From Bacillota bacterium (GTDB lineage: Bacteria; Bacillota; Clostridia; Lachnospirales; Lachnospiraceae), in assembly GCA_023423045.1 (NCBI GenBank), contig JAFAGA010000008.1, positions 62,001 through 126,000 on the forward strand: a DNA stretch of 64,000 bases. The letters are read 5' to 3'. The notes below the pieces were generated by a model. The model was not told the origin of the DNA and did not search any database. It was given only the letters and a program-made list of their open reading frames with translations. Positions 43,191 to 50,376 of this stretch are shown in pieces (the stretch's first letter is position 1; every line of letters begins with the position of its first letter). The translations under genes and the position numbers were made by a program.

Positions 43191-44303
43191 TTAGTTCCAT
43201 ACTTCTTTTACAATTTCTCTGATCAGCTTCAATTTCTCCCACTGTTCTTCCTCTGTAAGCTTATTCCCCTCCTCCGTGGATGCAAATCCGCACTGGGGAC
43301 TGAGGCATAAGCGCTCCAAAGGAATATATTGTTCCGCTTCATGAATTCGCTTAATGATCCGGTTCTTTTCTTCCAGGTCCGGAGACTTTGTTGTGACAAG
43401 TCCCAGTACGACCTTCTTATCCGCACCCACATGCTGAAGCGGTGCAAAATCGCCGGAGCGTTCGTCATCAAATTCCAGATAAAAGGCATCCACATTCTCT
43501 TTTGCAAAAAGATCCTCTGCCACCCTGTCATAACCGCCCTGACAAGCCCATGTGGAATGGAAATTACCGCGGCAGACATGAGTGTTAATTACAAGATCCT
43601 CGGGCTTGCCTTCTATGGCGAGATTATTAATCCGGATTAATTTGTCGATATTCTGCTGTAAACCCGCCTCATCTGTTCCAAAGATAAAGCAGGCATGAGG
43701 ATCAACACATACTCCCCAGGTACAATCATCAAACTGAATATTTCTGCATCCTGCGGCATATAAATCCCGGATTACTTTTCTGTAGCCCTGGGCAATATCC
43801 TGAAGCAGCTCCTCTTCCACCGGGTAAATGGCCTTTGTCCGTTCCAGATTTCCCGGTATAATCATTTGAAACAAGAACTGCGCCGGCGCCGGTATCGTCT
43901 GGCGCGCCACCGTATTCTCATCCTCAAATTGCTTTACAAATTTAAAATGCTCTACAAAGGGATGGCTGTCAACGGACACCTTTCCGGTCAGGAAGGTATC
44001 ATCAATCATTGCCGGCTCTCCATGAAACGGAATTCCGTCCTTTGTCCTCTCGTGTCCGACACCCTGAAACGCCCACATGAAATCGAGGTGCCAGGTGCTT
44101 CTTCTGAACTCCCCGTCCGTTATCACCGGCAGCCCGACAGCCTTCTGCTTTGCGATCAAATCAGTAATTGCGTCATTCTCCACTTTTTCCAACTCTTTTG
44201 CCGTAATTTTTCTGCCGGCATGTTGTTCTCTCGCATTCTTCAAATACTCCGGTCTTAAAAAGCTTCCTACAATATCATACTTAAAAGGCGCATTCTCTCT
44301 CAT
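43191..44303 (-). CDS. MetE C-terminal-like methyltransferase (YxjG/YxjH type)
   Basis: The 370-residue protein corresponds to the C-terminal barrel of cobalamin-independent methionine synthase: VGSFLRPEYLKNARE near residue 12, ITDGEFRRSTWHLDF near residue 60, NIQFDDCTWG, and the zinc ligands in NTHVCRGN and LSPQCGF. It lacks the N-terminal half of full MetE. The related Bacillus proteins are thought to methylate homocysteine or recycle sulfur compounds. I saw no S-box or other known methionine riboswitch upstream. Confidence 0.9.
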   Translation of the reverse strand: MRENAPFKYDIVGSFLRPEYLKNAREQHAGRKITAKELEKVENDAITDLIAKQKAVGLPVITDGEFRRSTWHLDFMWAFQGVGHERTKDGIPFHGEPAMIDDTFLTGKVSVDSHPFVEHFKFVKQFEDENTVARQTIPAPAQFLFQMIIPGNLERTKAIYPVEEELLQDIAQGYRKVIRDLYAAGCRNIQFDDCTWGVCVDPHACFIFGTDEAGLQQNIDKLIRINNLAIEGKPEDLVINTHVCRGNFHSTWACQGGYDRVAEDLFAKENVDAFYLEFDDERSGDFAPLQHVGADKKVVLGLVTTKSPDLEEKNRIIKRIHEAEQYIPLERLCLSPQCGFASTEEGNKLTEEEQWEKLKLIREIVKEVWN

Positions 44304-44413
44304 AATCTATCTCTCCTGTCTTTTTTATTGCAAATATTAAATATATGAGTAAGGTTAAATCTATTGTTTCTGTTGAATCGTAGTATAAATTACTTTTGCA
44401 CTATTGAAAAATA

Positions 44414-44462
44414 CAAAAAAATATGTGTTTGACATAGTTTATAACTATATCAAGCACATATT
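44414..44462 (-). terminator. Strong hairpin with T tract upstream of the MetE-like gene
   Basis: A 20-bp stem (one mismatch, one G-T) with a three-base loop is followed by six T on the minus strand, 110 bp before the methyltransferase start. No gene on this strand ends nearby, so it either stops antisense reading through nrdI or forms a leader attenuator. Confidence 0.65.
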
Positions 44463-44509
44463 CATGTTGAGAGCCTATGGCTTTAGTTCTTCATAATTCT
44501 ATTTACTGC

Positions 44510-44564
44510 TTGTTTTTCCGTTTCTTTTACTATATAATATTTTCGGTAGTTAGTTTTAACTAAC
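44510..44564 (+). promoter_or_regulatory. nrdI promoter with operator-like palindrome
   Basis: TTGTTT (44510-44515), a 17-nt spacer and TATAAT (44533-44538). The palindrome GTTAGTT-TT-AACTAAC (44549-44564) covers the likely transcript start, a repressor position. It does not match the NrdR box I know. Confidence 0.6.
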
Positions 44565-44614
44565 CATCTTTGTTTCCTCTATTCATATAAAAAAATATCG
44601 TTAAGGAGAGCTTT

Positions 44615-44965
44615 ATGATAATTGTATATGACAGTCTGACCGGACTGGGAAAGAGTTTTTCTGAAGCCTTGGGATATCCAACCCAATCTGTTAATGAACG
44701 TGTTACTGAGCCCTGTATCCTTGTCACCCGCAATGTTGGTTTGGGTAAAATCCCTGACCCAACTTCTTTGTTTCTGGATCAATATAAAGAGCATGTCATC
44801 GGCCTTGTGGTCAATGGCAATAAGAAATTCGGACCTTTTTATTGTAAAGCCGCAGATAAGATCCATAAGCTTTATAATATCCCTGTGATTCGAAAAATCA
44901 GCGGATCGGGAACTCAGGAGGATATTGATTTCGTAAAAAATTACGTGAAAGCTATGGAAAGTTAG
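44615..44965 (+). CDS. nrdI: NrdI-like flavoprotein, orphan
   Basis: The 116-residue flavodoxin-like protein matches NrdI: YDSLTGLGKSFSEAL, PCILVTRNVGLGKIPD for FMN binding, and the VVNGNKKFGPFYCKAADKI core. NrdI supplies oxidant to the dimanganese class Ib ribonucleotide reductase NrdF. No nrdE or nrdF is in the window, so this copy is an orphan here and may work with a distant NrdEF or have another redox role. GGAG precedes the ATG. It is convergent with a small membrane-protein gene. Confidence 0.85.
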   Translation: MIIVYDSLTGLGKSFSEALGYPTQSVNERVTEPCILVTRNVGLGKIPDPTSLFLDQYKEHVIGLVVNGNKKFGPFYCKAADKIHKLYNIPVIRKISGSGTQEDIDFVKNYVKAMES

Positions 44966-45000
44966 CCGGCTCATTCCCTCCAGTGACAGAACCGGCAGGA

Positions 45001-45300
45001 TCAACCTTCCTTTTTCCTGTGGTTCTTTTTATTTTTATAAGTTATATACGACAGTTTTAACGATGAAAAAGTCCCTACCGCTGCATTTCCATAAAAAACC
45101 CCCATAAAGATACCTGCACTCAAATTCCCCCGGTGTGCAATGAATACAGAAATAATCAGTCCAACAATATTTGCCACCGTAGGTATAAGATATTTGGGTA
45201 TCGGCAAGAAAATCTTAATCAATTGTGTTATTATCAATACCGCAGGTACTGCCACAACTGCATCCCAGAAATTTGTATGAATGATTGGAAATTTTTCCAT
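45001..45300 (-). CDS. Small membrane protein of unknown function
   Basis: The 99-residue protein has three hydrophobic segments (about residues 12-32, 36-56 and 60-80) and a very basic C-terminus (KNKKNHRKKEG). That resembles a holin-like topology, but no phage genes are nearby, so I do not call it a holin. AGGAGG precedes the ATG. It lies 75 bp after the cotJ terminator and may be a separate unit. Confidence 0.75.
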   Translation of the reverse strand: MEKFPIIHTNFWDAVVAVPAVLIITQLIKIFLPIPKYLIPTVANIVGLIISVFIAHRGNLSAGIFMGVFYGNAAVGTFSSLKLSYITYKNKKNHRKKEG

Positions 45301-45375
45301 ACCCGCCTCCTAAAATATTATAAAATTATTTTCGGGAGAATGAGCATAGATTATTCATACAAGATGTACATAATA

Positions 45376-45416
45376 AATCCCCCGCAGGAAAGACTAATTC
45401 TCACTTGCGAGGGATT
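45376..45416 (-). terminator. Terminator of the cotJ operon
   Basis: AATCCCTCGCA and TGCGGGGGATT pair on the minus strand with one mismatch and run into TTATTATG, 19 bp after cotJC. Confidence 0.7.
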
Positions 45417-45435
45417 AATGCAGAACAAGGTGCTG

Positions 45436-46050
45436 CTATTTGGCCTGGAACATTGCTTTATCAAATTCCGGATTAAAATAATAAAAGTTTTTACAGTCCA
45501 AGGTATCCTTTGTCTTTTCCAAAGCCTCTCCAAATCGCTGGAAATGGACAATTTCCCGGGCTCGAAGGAATTTCAGCGGTTCCTGCACCTCCGGATCCGG
45601 TATCATTCGCAGCAGATTCTCATATACCGTTCTGGCCTTCTGCTCCGCTGCAAGGTCCTCTGTTAAATCAGTGATCGCATCACCTTTCGACTGGAATTCA
45701 ACTGCACTATAAGGCAGGGCGGATGCGGCTTGAGGCCAAAGTGCCGTAGTATGGTCAATATAATAGGCATCAAAGCCTGCTTCCTTGGCCTGTTCCACGG
45801 TCAGGTTCTTCGTCAGCTGGTATACCATGGCACAGATAATCTCCATATGCGCCAACTCCTCCGTGCCGATATCCGTGAGCAGTCCTCCAACTTCCTTGAT
45901 CGGCATTGTATAACGTTGTGAAAGATACCGCATGGATGCGGATAATTCTCCGTCCGGTCCTCCGTACTGGCTTATAATGAGCTTCGCTGCCTTCGGACAG
46001 GTCGTGGTAATCTTCACCGGATATTGGAGCCTTTTCTCATAAACCCACAT
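45436..46050 (-). CDS. cotJC: Spore coat protein CotJC (manganese-catalase type)
   Basis: The 204-residue protein is a ferritin-like four-helix protein of the CotJC/manganese catalase family. LLTDIGTEELAHMEII near residue 57 and AREIVHFQRFGEAL near residue 164 hold the Glu/His metal ligands. In Bacillus it belongs to the inner spore coat; clostridial homologues may degrade peroxide. Its ATG directly follows the cotJA-JB stop with no gap. Confidence 0.95.
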   Translation of the reverse strand: MWVYEKRLQYPVKITTTCPKAAKLIISQYGGPDGELSASMRYLSQRYTMPIKEVGGLLTDIGTEELAHMEIICAMVYQLTKNLTVEQAKEAGFDAYYIDHTTALWPQAASALPYSAVEFQSKGDAITDLTEDLAAEQKARTVYENLLRMIPDPEVQEPLKFLRAREIVHFQRFGEALEKTKDTLDCKNFYYFNPEFDKAMFQAK

Positions 46051-46512
46051 TTATACACACGCTCCTTCCCAAGGGATCGGTCCATCCTGCCAGCAATAGC
46101 TGTTCTCCCCGCCACTGATACAGTCAGGAATACACAGCCTGGTCAACGGATAGAATTTCTGAGCAAATTGTTTTCTTATTTCCGCGTATTCTTTGATCTT
46201 TTCATGATACAGCTGAATCGCCTGTGTGTCATTTGCATGCGTATCCAGATAAAGGGTCAAATCATCCAGAAAAAACCCCAGCTGGGTGATCTTCGCCATC
46301 AACTGTTCCCGCTCCTGCTCCTCTGCCGTCCCAGGGCTGCTTTCCATCCCGGTTGCAATGGGACTCGGGCTGTTTTGCACTGCCTCCGAAGCAAAAAACG
46401 GTTTATCTAAGTCCTGGAAGATAGTACCTATATTCATAGCCTCTTCCTCGCTGTACAGTCTTCCCCACTCCTGCATTGGTATATTAGAAATCGCCAAATA
46501 GTTTCCGGACAT
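46051..46512 (-). CDS. Fused spore coat protein CotJA-CotJB
   Basis: The 153-residue protein has an N-terminal CotJA-like part (PMQEWGRLYSEEEAMNIGTI, then FQDLDKPF; residues about 12-40), a linker of about 25 residues, and a complete CotJB-like part. The latter shows EREQLMAKITQLGFFLDDLT and LYLDTHANDTQAI, and ends with YCWQDGPIPWEG, like the WxWxxxPWPWE end of CotJB. CotJA and CotJB are normally separate genes. GGAGTTAATT precedes the ATG. Confidence 0.85.
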   Translation of the reverse strand: MSGNYLAISNIPMQEWGRLYSEEEAMNIGTIFQDLDKPFFASEAVQNSPSPIATGMESSPGTAEEQEREQLMAKITQLGFFLDDLTLYLDTHANDTQAIQLYHEKIKEYAEIRKQFAQKFYPLTRLCIPDCISGGENSYCWQDGPIPWEGACV

Positions 46513-46638
46513 AATTAACTCCTTTCCTGCAAAAACTATTTTATAATCAAATACATTGTCAAATATATAAGATTACGTAATTAGTATCTGCAAAAAAGGA
46601 GTTTCTATCAGATTGCCTGCGCTTCAAATCTTTCCAAA

Positions 46639-47244
46639 TCACTTGCGGTCCGAAAGGATTTCATCAATGAGCCCATAGGTCTTTGCCTGTTCCGCCGACA
46701 TATAATAATCTCTTTCCATATCCTCTTTCACTTTATGAACCGGCTGGCCTGTAAGATTACTGTAGATCTCATTCAGTCTCTTCTTTGTCTTCTCCATCCA
46801 GTCACTATGAATTTTGATATCTGTAGCCTGCCCCTGAAGTCCTCCGGAAATAGAGGGCTGATGGATCAGTATTTCACTGTTTTTTAATGCAAAACGTTTT
46901 CCCCTTGCACCGGAAGCCAGCAGCAATGAGGCCGCACTTCCCGATTGACCTATACTGATGGTGGAAACATCACATTTGATATAATTCATGGTATCCATAA
47001 TTGCAAATCCATCCGTTACGGAACCTCCCGGACTATTAATGTAGAAATGGATATCCTTGCTGCTATCTGCCGATTCCAGAAAAAGCATCTGCGCTATGAT
47101 TACGCTGGCGGATTCGTTGGTCACCACACCATTCAGCATAATTATTCTGTCATTGAGCAGCCTTGAAAAAATATCATAGGAACGCTCGCCCCTGGATGTC
47201 TGTTCAATTACCATCGGGATTAAATTACTCATATTAATAGCCAT
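46639..47244 (-). CDS. clpP: ClpP-family serine protease
   Basis: The 201-residue protein has the ClpP triad: serine in SGSAASLLL near residue 101, histidine in EILIHQPS near residue 126 and aspartate in MERDYYMSAEQA near residue 175. The serine motif differs from the usual GMAASMGA, so this may be a paralogue rather than the main ClpP. It should form tetradecamers with a Clp ATPase encoded elsewhere. GGAGG sits one base from the first ATG, so an ATG four codons in (47232) may be the true start. It is in an operon after the AraC-type gene. Confidence 0.9.
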   Translation of the reverse strand: MAINMSNLIPMVIEQTSRGERSYDIFSRLLNDRIIMLNGVVTNESASVIIAQMLFLESADSSKDIHFYINSPGGSVTDGFAIMDTMNYIKCDVSTISIGQSGSAASLLLASGARGKRFALKNSEILIHQPSISGGLQGQATDIKIHSDWMEKTKKRLNEIYSNLTGQPVHKVKEDMERDYYMSAEQAKTYGLIDEILSDRK

Positions 47245-47259
47245 ACCTCCAATCGATAT

Positions 47260-47652
47260 TTAGGCGGCAATATCCATGGTTTTATTGAACGGCAGGCACA
47301 GACCGACCACCTTGCCGGACTTGACCAAAGTGTGAATTCTTCGGTACCTTCCCGGTGTCAGACCGTAAATCCGGTAAAAAGCTCTTGAAAACGCTTCCTG
47401 GGAACCGTATTGATATTTCAGCGCAATATCAATAATAGGCTGATCCGCCTGTAAAAGCTCCTCTGAGGCTTTTTCCATTCTTCGCTTATTAATATATTTG
47501 CTGACAGATTCACCGGTTATTTTGTGAAAGAGCCGGTGAAAGTGATATTTTGATAAATGGGCTGCCTGGGCAAGCTCATCAAGGCTGATTTTATCATCCA
47601 GGTTTTGTTCAATATACGCAAGTGAGCCAAGCACTTTTGAGCGGTAATCCAT
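47260..47652 (-). CDS. AraC-family DNA-binding protein (HTH only)
   Basis: The 130-residue protein is little more than the double AraC helix-turn-helix: ISLDELAQAAHLSKYHFHRLFHK and IIDIALKYQYGSQEAFSRAFYR, plus a short tail. It lacks a ligand-binding domain, so it is like MarA/SoxS and may be controlled by its own amount. It lies 15 bp upstream of clpP in the same operon. GGAGA precedes the ATG. Confidence 0.9.
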   Translation of the reverse strand: MDYRSKVLGSLAYIEQNLDDKISLDELAQAAHLSKYHFHRLFHKITGESVSKYINKRRMEKASEELLQADQPIIDIALKYQYGSQEAFSRAFYRIYGLTPGRYRRIHTLVKSGKVVGLCLPFNKTMDIAA

Positions 47653-47733
47653 AGATATTCTCCTTTCAAAAAGATATGCCTATTATATAACGGGATCAGG
47701 ATAATTTCTTGATCATTCTTGCTCAATTTTAAA

Positions 47734-47782
47734 TAATATTAACCGGAGTTCTTATTCATGTCAAGAACTCCGGTTAATATTA
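47734..47782. terminator. 20-bp perfect inverted repeat after guaD
   Basis: TAATATTAACCGGAGTTCTT and its complement surround a nine-base loop, 64 bp after the guaD stop and 80 bp before the AraC gene. The flanks are AT-rich but the T run is poor; terminator or operator are both possible. Confidence 0.55.
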
Positions 47783-47846
47783 AATATCATTATCCAACAA
47801 TCAGTATCCTCTTCTCCCGAATAACATCAAGGAGAAGTGCTTAAAC

Positions 47847-49133
47847 TTAAATAAGAGAAACTTCTCTACCTCCGGCATATTTTGTGACGATCTCCCTGTC
47901 ATCCGAAAGATAGATTAACCGCTCCAGACGCTGCTTTAAATCCAGGGGCTGAGGATGCTTCAGACGGCTGTCGTCCAGAACAACGGCATCAAATTCATAT
48001 CCGGCCTCAAAACTTCCGACCTTTCCGAAAAATTCTCCGCCGCCCATGGTGGCCATATAAAATACCTCTTCCGCTGTCAGCGGCTTCTGGGAGCTGTCAT
48101 GAAGCTTCCAGCGCATCTTGGATGCCTGGATTGCACGTGCCATAGAGGAGAACATATTCTCTGAAGAACCTCCGGCAACATCACTTCCAAGTCCCACCTT
48201 CACACCTGTCTCAAGAAACTTCCTCACCGGCGCTACTCCTGAGGAAAGATTCATATTAGATTCCGGGCAATGCGCAACATAGACACCGTTTTCCTTCATC
48301 CGCATAATTTCACGGTCGTCTGAAAGAACGCAGTGAGCCATAATGGTCTTACAATCCCTGCCGAACAAACCAAACTGGTCATAAACGTCTCCATAGAACT
48401 CCGACCAGGGACAAAGCTCCTTCACCCAGGCAATCTCTCCTGAATTTTCCGAAAGATGGGACTGCAAAGATAAACTATGCTTCACCTGCAGCTTCTTCAA
48501 ATACCTCATTACGTCATCCGTACAGCAAGGAGTAAATCTCGGAGTCAAAATAGGTTTTGTGTACCGGAAGTCTCTAAGCGCGGCCTCCTCAAGCCATCTC
48601 TCTGTCTCTTCCGCCGATTCTTCCGGTGAGCTTTCTTTCAGATAATCCGGACAATTGCGGTCCATATTAACCTTACCCACCAAGGTAATCAGTCCGGCTT
48701 CCTCTAACATCTCCATCAGCATCAAAGTTGCCGGCCGATGTGTTGTAGCAAAGACGCAAGCTCTGGTTGTGGGGCTTTTTCTCAAATTCTCGACAAATAT
48801 GGCATAGGCGCTCTTGGCGTACTCCATATCCCGGAACTTTGCTTCCTCCGGAAAAGTATTGGCTTCAAGCCAACCAATCAGTTCCATATCCATTCCCAGT
48901 CCTCGGAACGAATACTGAGGCGCATGTGTATGCAAGTCGGTCAATCCCGGAATGATCAGTGCATCCCCATAATCCCGAAGAGGAATATCCTGATACCCGG
49001 AAGGAAGTGTCCTGTATACTCCCTGCGACACTCCATTCTCACAGACCAAATATCCGTTCTCGATCATCGTTAACTCTGTGGTGTTCTTACTGTAAATAAT
49101 ATTTCCCTTTAAAACATAAATAGATCCACTCAC
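47847..49133 (-). CDS. guaD: Guanine deaminase
   Basis: The 428-residue amidohydrolase converts guanine to xanthine and ammonia. Zinc and substrate motifs are in order: DLHTHAPQY near residue 66, TPRFTPCCT near residue 197, SHLSEN near residue 223, MAHCVLSD and GLGSDVAGG. The ATG-like start is a GTG at 49133 with AAGGAGG nine bases upstream. The gene has a purine-type riboswitch in its leader, which supports a purine substrate. No xanthine dehydrogenase or permease is adjacent. Confidence 0.95.
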   Translation of the reverse strand: MSGSIYVLKGNIIYSKNTTELTMIENGYLVCENGVSQGVYRTLPSGYQDIPLRDYGDALIIPGLTDLHTHAPQYSFRGLGMDMELIGWLEANTFPEEAKFRDMEYAKSAYAIFVENLRKSPTTRACVFATTHRPATLMLMEMLEEAGLITLVGKVNMDRNCPDYLKESSPEESAEETERWLEEAALRDFRYTKPILTPRFTPCCTDDVMRYLKKLQVKHSLSLQSHLSENSGEIAWVKELCPWSEFYGDVYDQFGLFGRDCKTIMAHCVLSDDREIMRMKENGVYVAHCPESNMNLSSGVAPVRKFLETGVKVGLGSDVAGGSSENMFSSMARAIQASKMRWKLHDSSQKPLTAEEVFYMATMGGGEFFGKVGSFEAGYEFDAVVLDDSRLKHPQPLDLKQRLERLIYLSDDREIVTKYAGGREVSLI

Positions 49134-49195
49134 CTGCTTCTTCCTCCTTAAAATTAATCCATGCTATTTTATCGAATGCATAGAGAGGCCTGCCG

Positions 49196-49262
49196 ATACT
49201 TATAGACAACTATTAAGGTAGCTGGTAGAAACGTTCAACCGATTATGAACCTATATAAGTAT
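49196..49262 (-). ncRNA. Purine-type riboswitch, variant core
   Basis: The 67-nt aptamer has P1 ATACTTAT/ATAAGTAT; P2 GTTCA/TGAAC with GG in its loop; J2/3 GTTTCTACC; P3 CAGCTA/TAGTTG with CC in its loop; and J3/1 UCU. U22, U47, U51 and C74 equivalents are kept, which fits guanine pairing. Positions 24 (G instead of A) and 73 (U instead of A) differ from the xpt-type core. It is 63 nt before the guaD start. No terminator follows, so translational control is more likely. Confidence 0.85.
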
Positions 49263-49274
49263 ACCAATTGATAT

Positions 49275-49304
49275 TTTATAATATTCTATTATCTCTAATC
49301 TCAA
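49275..49304 (-). promoter_or_regulatory. Promoter of the riboswitch-guaD transcript
   Basis: On the minus strand TTGAGA (49304-49299), an 18-nt spacer and TATAAA (49280-49275), so that transcription would begin just before P1 of the aptamer. Confidence 0.55.
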
Positions 49305-49340
49305 TCAATATTCCTTCCTCCCTAATTTCTATTATACTAT

Positions 49341-49386
49341 AAAATGCCGGTTTTAGCTATTTCTATTTCTAAAAAACCGGCATTTT
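49341..49386. terminator. Terminator downstream of the PAS-domain gene
   Basis: AAAATGCCGGTTTT and AAAACCGGCATTTT form a perfect 14-bp stem with an 18-base loop, 104 bp past the PAS gene stop, separating it from the guaD transcript. Confidence 0.75.
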
Positions 49387-49489
49387 AAATACTATTTACA
49401 GTTTACACCATGTACTCTAGTGCAATATGACGATACGTTTGCATCTGGCCTTCAGCGGGAATGGATATGTTCAGATCCTTACAATTCCA

Positions 49490-50317
49490 TTAGGCATCCC
49501 GGTCTGTAACATCAAAAATAATGGAACAGAGCAAAGCATTCTTTCCGTCTGAAATCGGACAGGAATAAACCTCCACAAGCCGGATCATTCCATTTTTCAG
49601 ACGATGAGGAAAGATAAAGAAGCGTTGTTCCTCCTTATAAGACATCATCTGGTATCTGTCCACTTCTTCCGGGGGCAGATTGTTGATATCACTGATCAGA
49701 AGGCTCTGCATCTCTTCCTTGGAATACCCATAGAAGGAACAGGCGGCAGGATTCGCTTCAACAATTCTACCGGAGATTGGATCTATCATCAGCATGGCTA
49801 CAGTATGGCGATAGAACATGGACCGAAGACGCCGCGCAAGGGTCTCCTTTTCATTCCGTGCCTTTTCTAATTCCGAACTATCCTTGACGGAACATGGAAG
49901 ATAAGGCATCTCCTTCGGATATAAATCCGTCTTCTCTTCTTCGTATGACGCTTCCTCCCCGGAAACATCCCTGACAGCAGCCACAAAAAAATCATGCTCC
50001 AAAGGGATTACAATCAGTTTTAAACAACGCCTGATATCCTCAATCCATTGTGTTATTTCCTGGGTTTTTCCCGTACGTACAGCGCTCCCGCAATAGGAAA
50101 TTAAACCGCAGCTGCCGTAATCCCTGTTCCGGAAAACCTCCGATGCCCTTTTTCCAAGAATTTCATCCCTATGCAAATCTGTCAATTTTTCAAACTCCCG
50201 ATTGACATCCAAAAAAATGCAATCATCTGCCTCATTTCGGCTATCTGCAATTAAACGCAGATAGCCAAGGCCCATAGGAAAGGAGTCCGGTATTCCCTGC
50301 TGGAAACTTCCATCCAT
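49490..50317 (-). CDS. Two-PAS-domain protein without output domain
   Basis: The 275-residue protein has two PAS domains: one at about residues 10-125 (DCIFLDVNREFEKLTDLHRD) and one at about 160-272 (VAMLMIDPISGRIVEANPAA, YGYSKEEMQSLLISDI). No GGDEF, EAL, kinase or HTH domain follows, so it probably signals by protein contact. The ATG at 50317 has GGGGGAG upstream. It starts 59 bp after the chemoreceptor stop on the same strand, hence perhaps an accessory to it. Confidence 0.85.
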   Translation of the reverse strand: MDGSFQQGIPDSFPMGLGYLRLIADSRNEADDCIFLDVNREFEKLTDLHRDEILGKRASEVFRNRDYGSCGLISYCGSAVRTGKTQEITQWIEDIRRCLKLIVIPLEHDFFVAAVRDVSGEEASYEEEKTDLYPKEMPYLPCSVKDSSELEKARNEKETLARRLRSMFYRHTVAMLMIDPISGRIVEANPAACSFYGYSKEEMQSLLISDINNLPPEEVDRYQMMSYKEEQRFFIFPHRLKNGMIRLVEVYSCPISDGKNALLCSIIFDVTDRDA

Positions 50318-50376
50318 TCTTTCTCCCCCTCTCCATATCATTGTACTTCAATTAACGAAACCGCCGACCTGCCCCC

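Noticed and set aside
44304..44614. S-box (SAM) riboswitch before the MetE-like gene
   Set aside because: None of the conserved S-box core sequences I know could be found on the minus strand; only a terminator-like hairpin is present.
45001..45300. Phage holin
   Set aside because: Topology is compatible, but there is no endolysin or other phage gene nearby.
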